Assembly: GCF_031626875.1 (NCBI RefSeq) | Contig: NZ_JANDMF010000019.1 | Location: 27,054 to 91,053 of the forward strand | Source of the DNA: Clostridium sp031626875 | Lineage (GTDB): Bacteria; Bacillota; Clostridia; Clostridiales; Clostridiaceae | Reading direction: 5' to 3' | DNA length: 64,000 nt | Shown here: in pieces, positions 1 to 9,800 of the stretch | How positions within the stretch are numbered: the first letter of the stretch is position 1 | How the letters are laid out: each line of letters starts with the position of its first letter | Made by a program: the position numbers and the translations under genes | Notes under the pieces: generated by a model | Told to the model about the DNA's origin: nothing | What the model saw: the letters and a program-made list of their open reading frames with translations, nothing else | Database searches by the model: none

Positions 1-3000
1 ATAAGTGTATGTTGTTCCTGGAGTTAGTCCTGTAATAACATAGCTTGTTCCAGTTATTCCTGTAATTAATGTGCCATTTACTTCTATATCATAACTTGTT
101 GCACCTGTTACTAATCCCCAATTTACTGTCATAGAATTATTACTTAGCACAGCTGTTACATTAGCTACAACATTTATAGTTCCTTGAGTTACTACTTCAC
201 TCCAATCACCCACGCCAGTTGAAGTGACTACTCTTACCCTATAAGTATGATTAGTTCCTGGTGTAAGTCCTGAAATTGCATAGCTTGTTCCAGTTATTCC
301 TGTGATTACTTTTCCATCTACTTCTATATCATAACTTAACGCACCTAATGCTGCTGCCCAATTTACTGTTAAGGATGTACTTCCAACACTTGAAGTTACA
401 TTTCCTATAACATTTATTGTTGCTTCAGTTGTAAGTGCTGTCCATTCTCCTACACCCGCTGAAGTTATTACTCTTACTCTATAAGTATGATCTGTTCCTG
501 GTGTAAGTCCTGAAATCGCATAGCTTGTTCCTGTTAGTCCTGTGATTATTTTTCCATCCACTTCCACATCGTAACTTAATGCTCCTGTTACTGTTGCCCA
601 ATTTACTGTCAATGAAGTACTATTTACAACAGCTGTTACATTAGTTACTAAGCTTAAAGTTGATTTTGTTACTATTTCATTCCAATCACTTGTTCCTTCA
701 GCAGTAATTACCCTAACTCTATAAGTATGGTTTGTCCCTGCTGTTAAATCTGAGATTACATAGCTTGTTCCAGTTACTCCTGTTATTACTTTCCCATCTA
801 CCTCTATCTCATAACTTGTTGCATCTTGTATAGCATCCCAATTTAATGTTATTGAAGTACTAGCTACCACTGATGTTACATTAGTTACCACACTTAAAGT
901 TGACTTTGTAATCTGTTCACTCCAGTCTCCTGTTCCTGCTGAAGTTATTACTCTTACTCTATAAGTATGGCTTGTTCCTGCTGTTAATCCTGTTATTGAA
1001 TAACTTGTATCTGTTACTCCTGTGATTATTTTTCCATCTACTTCTATATCGTAACTTAATGCTCCAGCTAATTCTGCCCAACTAATTGCCATTGAGGTAC
1101 TTGTTACTGTTGAAGTTACATTGCTTACTATACCCACAGTTGTTTGAGTTGAAAGTGTTGTCCAGTTTCCTGTTCCTGCTGAAGTTATTACTCTTACTTT
1201 ATAAGTATGGCTTGTTCCTGCTGTCAAACCTGTAACCAGGTAACTTGTTCCTGTTACTCCTGTGATTACTTTTCCATCTACTTCTATATCGTAACTTAAT
1301 GCTCCTGTTACTGTTGCCCAATTTACTGTCATTGAACTGCTTGTTACTGTTGAGGTTACATTTTCTACCAAGCTTAGTGTAGATTGTGTTGCTATTTCAG
1401 TCCAATCACCTGTTCCAGTCTCTATCTTGGCTCTAACTCTATAGGTATGGCTTGTTCCTGATATTAATTCTGCTATAACATAGCTTGTTCCTGTTATATC
1501 CGAAATTATTTTACCATCTACTTCCACATCATAAGCTGTTGCTCCATCAACTTTATCCCAATTTAATGTTATTGAGTTAGTTGCTACTGTTGAAGTTACG
1601 TTTGCCACAACACTTAAAGTTACCTTATTAAACAAATCAGTCCATTCTCCAACGCCTGCTGCTGTAGTTACTCTTAATCTATAGTTATGACTTGTTCCTG
1701 CTTCTAATCCAGAAATCACATAGTTTGTATCTGTTATTCCTGTTATTACTTTTCCATCTACTTCTATGTCATAACCTATTGCTCCTGTTACTGCTGTCCA
1801 ATTTATTGATATTGATTTTCCTGTAGCAGTTGCACCTACATTTATTACAGCACTTAAAGTTGATTTAGTAGTTAAATCGCTCCAATCACTTGCTCCATCT
1901 GCAAATACAACTCTAACTCTATAATTATGACTTGTACCTGCTGCTAGGCCAGAGATTACATAACTTGTATCTGTTACACCTGTTATTACTTTACCATCTA
2001 CCTCTATGTCATAGCTTATTGCCCCATCTACTTTATCCCAGTTTACTGTTATTGAAGTACTTGTTACTGTTGATGCTACGTTAGCTGCTATGCTTAAGGT
2101 AGTTTTTGTTATTAGATCAGTCCATTCTCCTACTCCTGCTGCTGTCGTTACTCTTACTTTGTAGGTATGGCTTGTACCTGCTGTTAAACCTGAAATCACA
2201 TAACTTGTATCTGTTATTCCTGTTATTACTTTACCATCTACTTCTATATCATAGCTTGTTGCTCCTTCGATTTTATCCCAGTTTACTGATATTGAAGTAC
2301 TTGTAGCTATTGATATTACCCCAGTTACTGCACTTAATGTAGCTTTACTTGTGAATTCGCTCCATTCTCCTGCTCCTGCTTCACTAATTGCTCTAACTCT
2401 ATAGGTATGAGTTGTTCCTGCTGTTAATCCTCCTATTATATAATTTGTATCTGTTATTCCTGCTATTACTTTACCATCTACTTCTATATCGTATCCTTTT
2501 GCGCCATCTACCTTGTCCCAACTTACACTTATTGATGTACTTGCTACTGTTGATGTTATATTACTTACTGTACTTAAAATAACTTTATTTGTTAACTCAG
2601 TCCATTCTCCTACTCCTGCTGATGTTGTTACTCTTACCCTATAAGTGTGACTTGTTCCTGGTATTAAATCTGAAATTACATAACTTGTATCTGTTATTCC
2701 TGTTATTACTTTACCATCTACCTCTATATCATAACCCGTTGCCCTTTCTACTTCTGCCCAGTTTACTTTTATAGAAGTACTTGTAGCTACTGATGTTACC
2801 CCAGTTACAACACTTAATGTATATTTAGTTGTTAAATCAGTCCAATTACCTATTCCTGCTCTAGTATTTACTCTTACTCTATAGGTATGGCTTGTTCCTG
2901 GTGTTAAATCTGAAATTACACAGCTTGTTCCTGCTACATTATTTATTACTTTGCCATCCACTTCTATGTCATAGCCTATTGCTTCATTGACTTTATCCCA

Positions 3001-4245
3001 ACTTAAATTTATTGCTGTACTTGTTACTGTTACTTGTACATTAGTTACTACACTTAAGGTAGTTTTAGTTGTAAGTTCTGTCCAATCACCTACTCCCTCA
3101 GATGTTATTACTCTAACTCGGTAGTTGTGAGTTGTTCCTGATGCTAATCCTGAAATCACATAGCTTGTTCCTGTTACATTATTTATTACTGTACCATCAA
3201 CTTCTATGTCATAGCTTATTGCCCCATCTACTTTGTCCCAACTTACATTTATTGATGTGCTTGTTACAATTGATGTTACATTAGTTACAGCACTCAGTGT
3301 TACCTTAGTTGTAAGTTCAGTCCAATCACCCACTCCTGCAGCTGTTGTAGTCCTAACTCTATAAGTATGACTTGTTCCTGGGGTTAAACCTGATATTATA
3401 TAACTTGTATCTGTTATATCTGAGATTACTTTACCATCCACTTCTATGTCATAGCTTGTTGCTCCCTCTACTTTGTCCCAGCTTACATTTATTGACGTAC
3501 TTGTTACAATTGATGTTACATTAGTTACTACACTTAATGTAGTAGCATTTGTTAGTTCACTAAAATCTCCTGAACCATCTGTAAATTCTGCCCTTATTCT
3601 ATATGCATGAGTAGTTCCTGGCATTAATCCTGTTATTTCATAGCTTGCATTAGTTATTCCTGTTATTAACTTGTCATCTACCTCTACATCATAACTTGTT
3701 GCTCCATTTATAGGATTCCAGATCAATTTTATAGATGTACTTGTTACTGAACTTTGAATACCATTTACCAAATTCAAAGTTGTTTTGCTTGAAAGAACAC
3801 TCCAATCACCTATACCAGCTGCTGTTATTGCCCTAACTCTATAAGTGTGAACTGTCCCTGGCACTAAATCCTTTAATTCATAACTTGTATCTGTCAAGCC
3901 TGTTATTAGTTTGCCATCTATCTCTATATCATAGTTTGTTACTCCTGCCACTGCATCCCATGTGATTTTTAATGATGTACTAGTTACGGTTGCATTTACA
4001 TTGTTTACTGCACTTAATGTTGATTGACTTACAGGTGAACTCCAATCACTTGCCATACTAGACGTTTTTGTTCTAACTCTATATGTATGGTTTGCGCCTG
4101 CTGTCAATCCAGCACATTCATAGCTTGTATTATTACCAGCATCTATTACCTTACCATCTACTTCTATATCATAGCCTATTGCCCCATCCACAGCATTCCA
4201 TGTGATTTTCATAGATGTACTAGTTACATCTGTAACACTTAGTCC
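1..4245 (-). repeat. In-phase 240-bp coding repeats (FN3-like)
   Basis: A landmark encoding the 'TYRVR' strand (ataagtatga-like on the plus strand) recurs at 1, 241, 481 and so on to 4081. That is 17 consecutive intervals of exactly 240 bp with no insertion or deletion. The repeats differ by base substitutions throughout, so this is not a recent perfect tandem copy. Confidence 0.9.
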
Positions 4246-6519
4246 ATCAGGTATTTCAATAGGAAAGTTTGGTTTTGGTAACTTCATTAAATATGGATAC
4301 TGTGTATCCTTACTCCAAGTTGATGTAAAGTCCCAATTTGAATAAGTATCCTTATTGTATAAATCTTTTGTATCCTTTGATTGTTCACTTGGTATTTTCA
4401 TACCTGAAATTCTACTATCAAAATAACTATCTGTTACTGAAGTAGATGTTCCTGAATTTCCCCCTATGTTGGTTCCTGAACCACTTGTTTTGGCTGCAGA
4501 ATAACTATTTGTAATGGTTGTATTACCATTTCCAAGTATTCCACCCACATAAGAATTTCCTGATATTGTTCCTAAACTGAAGCAATCCTTAACAATTCCA
4601 GCATTAGAATTTCCAAGAAGTCCTCCTACGTTATTGGCTCCTGATATATTACCTGAAAAATATGTTTCAGAAATATTTCCCTGAAATGATCCTACAATAC
4701 CGCCTACATTGCTACTCTTAGAATTTACATTTCCTAATACATAACAATCTTTTATAGTTCCGATAAGACTTCCAACAAGGCCTCCTACACTATCACCTTT
4801 TCCCACAACTGAAATATTAGAATAGGAATTAGTTATAGTTACATCATTTCCGATTCCAATTAGTCCACCAGTGCATCCAGAACCTGTTACTGTTCCTCCA
4901 ATAACTGAACAATTATCAATAATGCTTACACCATAAACATTTGATGCTAAAGCTCCTGTGTAGCTACCATCTGAAATATTTACATTTTTTATGCTTAGAT
5001 TTTTTATTGTTGCACCCTTAACACAACCAAATAATCCATTTGTATAATCACCTGAAAAATTTTCAATCGCATGCCCATTACCATCAAATGTTCCTGTAAA
5101 AGGAACTGCACTATTTCTTCCAATTGCTGTCCAATCAATATTTTCTATGTTAACATCATTGGCTAACTTATAACTTGCTCCAACATCATATTTTATATTT
5201 TGAAGCTGTTTTGCAGTACTTACTATATATGGGTCATCAATTGTACCTGTTCCTCCTGCAACTTCTCCTGTAGGAGCAGCTGTAACACCATCAGGTTTTT
5301 GTACACTTCTCAAATAAGGATAAGAAGTTCCTTCATCAATTGCCCATACTCCTGATAAATCCCAGTCTTTAAATGTTCTTGACATCTTCATCGCTGTGGA
5401 TAATTTACTTATATCATAAACACTTTGTGGAGCATATTTACTAGCTACTCCATCATAATAACTACCAGTTATTGTTGTATTTGTTCCTGACAAACCTCCA
5501 CTACCTGTTCCAGTTACAATTATTCTACCTGAGGAATAACTATTTTTTATTGTAGAATTACTGCCTTCTATTCCAGCATTATATCCTTGTATTCCTCCAA
5601 TATAATTTCTTCCTTTTACTGCACCTAAATTAAAGCTGTTTTCTATAACGTTACCTGAATTTGAATATCCAACAAGTCCTCCTACATCATCTCCAGCAGC
5701 AGTAACACTCCCACTAGCATAACATTGATTAATTTGTCCATGAAGCCAGCCTGTTAATCCTCCTGCATAGCTTCCATTAGAACTAACATCATTAATTGTA
5801 TAAGACTTTGTAATATTTCCTTCCTCTTTCCCGACAAGTCCTCCAGTATAATTGCCACTTTGACCTACTACTTCTGCAGTTGCATAACAATTAGTGATAT
5901 TACCTGTAAGGTTTCCTATAACTCCACCTACATTATCACCTTTTCCTGTTACGTTAACTGAAGAATAAGAATTACTAATGACTAGTCCATTTGCTTCACC
6001 TACTAAACCACCAGTATTTCCATTACCAGTAACACTTCCATCTGCAGAGCAGTTATCAATCACACTTGTTCCAGACATGTTACCAGCTATAGCTCCTGTA
6101 TAACTTTCACCATTAATATTTACACCTTTTATGCTGAGATTTTTTATTGTTCCACCATTTACATATCCAAATAGTGAATTTCCATCAGCATTAACCTTTG
6201 TAATTGAAAGATTTGTTAAAACATGTCCGGCTCCATCAAAAACTCCACTAAACTGTGCTGTACTATTTCCTATTGGCGCCCATTCAACATTGCCAAGGTT
6301 AATATCACATCCCAATTTATAATTTGCAGACAAGTTACTACTAACTTCTTTCAACTGGTCTTTAGATGATATTATATAAGGGTCACTTGAGGTACCTGTT
6401 CCTGTTCCAGAGAAAGCGTATGCCTTATTCGAACCAATGATCTCAAGAGTAATCGTTCCAAATAGTAACGTTATAAAAAACAAAAAAACTTTACATTTTT
6501 TTAGTTTTTTACTCTCCAA
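1..6519 (-). CDS. Giant secreted GLUG / fibronectin-III repeat protein (C-terminus beyond window)
   Basis: Partial: the reading frame is open from a TTG start at 6519 to the window edge, 2173 codons. The TTG sits about 7 nt after a GAGGTGAG ribosome site (6526-6533), and no in-frame ATG gives a full signal peptide. Residues 1 to about 32 form a Sec signal peptide (lysines, a hydrophobic run, then NKAYA). Two modules follow, starting near residues 34 and 420. Each has a 'GTGTxxDPYII' opener, a 'FDGNGHxI..GLFG' segment, 'IKNLSIKNVN' and several GLUG-like 'NVGGLVG' repeats, and ends in a 'W.F..TWS.....YPYL' motif. From about residue 758 on there are roughly 18 FN3-like repeats of exactly 80 residues with the core 'YDIEVDGKVI'. 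The role is probably an extracellular adhesin or scaffold. It is a paralogue of the gene at 6806-19819. The anchoring domain is not visible because the C-terminus is missing. Confidence 0.9.
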   Translation of the reverse strand, partial: MESKKLKKCKVFLFFITLLFGTITLEIIGSNKAYAFSGTGTGTSSDPYIISSKDQLKEVSSNLSANYKLGCDINLGNVEWAPIGNSTAQFSGVFDGAGHVLTNLSITKVNADGNSLFGYVNGGTIKNLSIKGVNINGESYTGAIAGNMSGTSVIDNCSADGSVTGNGNTGGLVGEANGLVISNSYSSVNVTGKGDNVGGVIGNLTGNITNCYATAEVVGQSGNYTGGLVGKEEGNITKSYTINDVSSNGSYAGGLTGWLHGQINQCYASGSVTAAGDDVGGLVGYSNSGNVIENSFNLGAVKGRNYIGGIQGYNAGIEGSNSTIKNSYSSGRIIVTGTGSGGLSGTNTTITGSYYDGVASKYAPQSVYDISKLSTAMKMSRTFKDWDLSGVWAIDEGTSYPYLRSVQKPDGVTAAPTGEVAGGTGTIDDPYIVSTAKQLQNIKYDVGASYKLANDVNIENIDWTAIGRNSAVPFTGTFDGNGHAIENFSGDYTNGLFGCVKGATIKNLSIKNVNISDGSYTGALASNVYGVSIIDNCSVIGGTVTGSGCTGGLIGIGNDVTITNSYSNISVVGKGDSVGGLVGSLIGTIKDCYVLGNVNSKSSNVGGIVGSFQGNISETYFSGNISGANNVGGLLGNSNAGIVKDCFSLGTISGNSYVGGILGNGNTTITNSYSAAKTSGSGTNIGGNSGTSTSVTDSYFDSRISGMKIPSEQSKDTKDLYNKDTYSNWDFTSTWSKDTQYPYLMKLPKPNFPIEIPDGLSVTDVTSTSMKITWNAVDGAIGYDIEVDGKVIDAGNNTSYECAGLTAGANHTYRVRTKTSSMASDWSSPVSQSTLSAVNNVNATVTSTSLKITWDAVAGVTNYDIEIDGKLITGLTDTSYELKDLVPGTVHTYRVRAITAAGIGDWSVLSSKTTLNLVNGIQSSVTSTSIKLIWNPINGATSYDVEVDDKLITGITNASYEITGLMPGTTHAYRIRAEFTDGSGDFSELTNATTLSVVTNVTSIVTSTSINVSWDKVEGATSYDIEVDGKVISDITDTSYIISGLTPGTSHTYRVRTTTAAGVGDWTELTTKVTLSAVTNVTSIVTSTSINVSWDKVDGAISYDIEVDGTVINNVTGTSYVISGLASGTTHNYRVRVITSEGVGDWTELTTKTTLSVVTNVQVTVTSTAINLSWDKVNEAIGYDIEVDGKVINNVAGTSCVISDLTPGTSHTYRVRVNTRAGIGNWTDLTTKYTLSVVTGVTSVATSTSIKVNWAEVERATGYDIEVDGKVITGITDTSYVISDLIPGTSHTYRVRVTTSAGVGEWTELTNKVILSTVSNITSTVASTSISVSWDKVDGAKGYDIEVDGKVIAGITDTNYIIGGLTAGTTHTYRVRAISEAGAGEWSEFTSKATLSAVTGVISIATSTSISVNWDKIEGATSYDIEVDGKVITGITDTSYVISGLTAGTSHTYKVRVTTAAGVGEWTDLITKTTLSIAANVASTVTSTSITVNWDKVDGAISYDIEVDGKVITGVTDTSYVISGLAAGTSHNYRVRVVFADGASDWSDLTTKSTLSAVINVGATATGKSISINWTAVTGAIGYDIEVDGKVITGITDTNYVISGLEAGTSHNYRLRVTTAAGVGEWTDLFNKVTLSVVANVTSTVATNSITLNWDKVDGATAYDVEVDGKIISDITGTSYVIAELISGTSHTYRVRAKIETGTGDWTEIATQSTLSLVENVTSTVTSSSMTVNWATVTGALSYDIEVDGKVITGVTGTSYLVTGLTAGTSHTYKVRVITSAGTGNWTTLSTQTTVGIVSNVTSTVTSTSMAISWAELAGALSYDIEVDGKIITGVTDTSYSITGLTAGTSHTYRVRVITSAGTGDWSEQITKSTLSVVTNVTSVVASTSITLNWDAIQDATSYEIEVDGKVITGVTGTSYVISDLTAGTNHTYRVRVITAEGTSDWNEIVTKSTLSLVTNVTAVVNSTSLTVNWATVTGALSYDVEVDGKIITGLTGTSYAISGLTPGTDHTYRVRVITSAGVGEWTALTTEATINVIGNVTSSVGSTSLTVNWAAALGALSYDIEVDGKVITGITGTSYAISGLTPGTNHTYRVRVVTSTGVGDWSEVVTQGTINVVANVTAVLSNNSMTVNWGLVTGATSYDIEVNGTLITGITGTSYVITGLTPGTTYTY

Positions 6520-6574
6520 TATTTTCTCACCTCTCTCAAAAAAGTTATTTAATTCCTGTAAAAATTAGTATTAT

Positions 6575-6603
6575 ATTATCACCACCTAATTATGTATTGA
6601 CAA
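6575..6603 (-). promoter_or_regulatory. Possible second promoter for the left giant gene
   Basis: On the minus strand, TTGTCA (6598-6603) and GATAAT (6575-6580) are separated by 17 bp. It lies closer to the TTG start than the conserved promoter at 6678-6706. AT-rich DNA makes chance matches likely. Confidence 0.35.
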
Positions 6604-6677
6604 ATGATAATACTTTATAAACGCCTTATTACATTTATTTACATATTTTCTTTATTTTTATCATTTATCTAATTTTA

Positions 6678-6706
6678 ATTTTAGTTGTAATTTTGTGTAT
6701 TGTAAA
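6678..6706 (-). promoter_or_regulatory. Conserved promoter of the left giant gene
   Basis: On the minus strand, TTTACA (6701-6706) and TAAAAT (6678-6683) are 17 bp apart, and the spacer ends in ACAAC. The same -35, spacing, spacer end and -10 occur ahead of the paralogous gene at 19937-19965. That conservation is the main support. The predicted 5' leader is about 150 nt. Confidence 0.6.
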
Positions 6707-6750
6707 GTAAATATTGTCATATAGTCGAGTGATAAGTTGCTCATTAAAAA

Positions 6751-6792
6751 AACTGTCCTAAAAATAAATATTACTTTATTTTTAGAACAGTT
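6751..6792 (-). terminator. Intrinsic terminator after the giant dockerin protein
   Basis: A long inverted repeat (AACTGTcCTAAAAATAAA with its complement) lies 14 bp beyond the stop codon at 6806. A T-run follows it on the minus strand. Confidence 0.8.
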
Positions 6793-6805
6793 TAATTAAC
6801 TATAT

Positions 6806-9800
6806 TTATTTACTCTTACTTGCCAACATAGCCTTAGCTACATACTGCCTATCTAACTGATCTACCTTACCATCTCCATTTACATCTGGCTTGTAGCTTC
6901 CCCACTTATCTTGAGTAGTTCCTATAAGTCTTGACACTATATTAACATCAAGCATATCAATCTTACCATCTCCATTTACGTCGCAATTTATTATGTTAAA
7001 GTTTTGACCTGAACATGTTGCTATATAATTTTGACTATCTTTATCTCCAATATTACCTTGTGATACACTGATCAATCCATTTCCTACTGCTATTTTAGCT
7101 TTAAATGTAAGCTTAAATAACTTACTATCAGAATTCAAAGTATTATCCCCTGTAGTTCCCCCTATAATTCTTACAGCACCTTCTGTAGAATCATCTGCAT
7201 AATAAATTTGATTTGAATTTGGATCTACTGGTTCAGCACTACCATAAGTAAATAGATTAGAATCGTATTTTACAATTATATCTTCTGAATTTATATTTAC
7301 TACATTTTTCATATCTACTACTATTGTAAAGGTATTTCCAGCCATTAAATTGTAATTATCTGCTTCAATACCTAAGTTAGGTGATGGTACTGGTTTTCCT
7401 GTGATTGCATCACTCCAGTCTCCCACTGCACTTGAAATCTTAGCCCTTACTCTAAAGCTATATTCTATATTTGGGTCAAGTCCTTGTGCTACATAAGTTG
7501 TACTATTTTCATTGTCTATTACTTTTCCGTTCACTTCAACATCATAGCCTGTTGCTTCATCTACTGCATCCCAAGTTAACTTTATTGAATTATACGCTGC
7601 TTGTACTGTTGTATTCTTTACTTTATCAATTGACTTGGTACTTTCATTAATTACAATGCTCCACTCTCCTATTGTATCCTCTGATTTTGCCCTTACTCTG
7701 AAAGTGTGGCTTGATCCTATATCTAATCCATCTACTTTATAACTTGTATTTGTTCCATTGTCTATTGCCTTTCCATCTACTTCTACATCATATCCTGTTG
7801 CTCCTACTACAGCTTTCCAATCTAGTTGTATTGAAGTATGTGTAGATGTCTTTATAACATCTGTTATTACTGCCAATGTTGTTTTTGTTATGGTGTCACT
7901 CCATTGACCCAATGTGCTACCTGCTTTTGCTCTCACCCTAAAGGTATGCTTTGTTCCTGGTTGTAAGCTATCTGCTTCATAAGATGTAATATTTCCATTA
8001 TTTATTGTTTTTCCATCTATCTCAACGTCATATCCTACTGCTCCTGCTACCTCATTCCATTTGTATTTAATTGAAGAATCGCTTACTGATGTGTTAATGT
8101 TATTTGGTGTTACAACAGCTAAAGTAACTTCATCTATCTCATTACTCCATTGACCTATTGTATCTAATGTTTTAGCTCTTAACCTAACCTTATGCGTAGT
8201 TCCTGCTACTAAACCATTCACCTCATAACTTGTACTGTTTCCATTATCTATTACATTACCGTCAAATTCTACATCATAACCAGTTGCCCCTATTACAGCA
8301 TCCCATGTTAGTCTTATAGTTGTATCTGTTACTGAAGAAATTACTGAATCTGATGATATTACACCTAATGTTGTTTTATGTGTCATATCGCTCCAATCGC
8401 CAGATGCATCATTTCCTTTTTCCCTTACTCTAAATGTGTGAGTAGTTCCAGCTGTTAACCCCTCTGCTTCATAGCTTGTATTATTACCGTTGTCTATCAA
8501 TTTCCCATCAACCTCTACATCATACCCTGATATACCATTTACTGCATCCCAAGTATATTTTATAGTTGTGTCTGTTACTACTGCTGTTATATTATCTGCT
8601 GATATTTCGCCTAATGTTGTCCTTGAAACTATATCACTCCACTCACCTATTGTATCTGCTGTTTTAGCTCTTACTCTAAATGTATGATTAGTACCTATTG
8701 TTAAGCTATCTAATTTGTAACTTGTACCATTTCCGTTGTCTACTAATTTTCCATCTACCTCTACATCATATCCAGTGGCACCCTTTACTGTTACCCATGA
8801 TAAATTTATGGAACTATCTGTTGAAGATACTTTTATATCATTTACTGCAATCTTAGATAGAATGGTTCTTGAAATTGGCATACTCCAATCTCCTACACCA
8901 TCTGCTATTTTTGCCCTTATTCTAAATGTATGTGTTATCCCCTCTTCTAGGTTTGTAATTTCGTATGAAGTACTAGAGCTATTATCTACTATATTACCAT
9001 CTACTTCTACATCATAACCTAATGCTCCATCTACTGCTGCCCAGCTAAGTTTTATTGATGATGAAGTAATATCTACAGTGACATCATTTACTGATATTAC
9101 TGATATGGTAGCTTTATTTATTGGTACACTCCATTCTCCTGTTCCTTGTCCTGTTTTTGCTCTTATTCTAAATTCATGATTTATCCCAGGTGTTAGTCCT
9201 GTTACTTTATAGCTTGTATTAGCCCCTGCATCTACAATTACACCATCCACTTCTACATCGTAACCTGCTGCTCCATTTACTGCTCCCCAACTTAAGTTTA
9301 TTGTTGTTCCTGTTGCTGTAGCAGATATATTGCTGGCAGCTACTACTGCTAAAGTTGTTTTTGTTACAGTTTCACTCCATTCTCCTACACCTGCAGCTGT
9401 CTTTCCTCTTATTCTATAGTGATGAGTTACTCCTGTTTGTAATGAGTTTGCTTCATATACTGTGCTGTTTCCATTATCTATTACTACTCCATCTACTTCA
9501 ATATCATATCCTGTTGCTCCTTCTATTGCATTCCAGCTCAATTTTACTGATGTATCTGTTACTACTGATGCTACATCCTTTTCCTTTAGTGTATCTAATG
9601 TTGTTTTTAATATTGGTTCACAAAAATCTCCTATACCAGAAGTTGTCTTTGGTCTTATTCTATAGGTATGTGTTATTCCTGCAACTAATCCATCAGCTTC
9701 ATATACTGTACTCTTACCATTATCTATTATTTTTCCATCTACCTCCACATCATAACCTGTTGCTCCATCTACTTCTCCCCATTCAAGTTTTATTGATGTG

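Noticed and set aside
2106..2774. Leucine-rich plus-strand open frames inside the left giant gene
   Set aside because: They are antisense shadows of the FN3 repeats, recur in phase with them and lack ribosome sites.
1..4245. Regular repeats as a CRISPR array
   Set aside because: The 240-bp units are coding, diverged throughout and have no short identical repeat with unique spacers.
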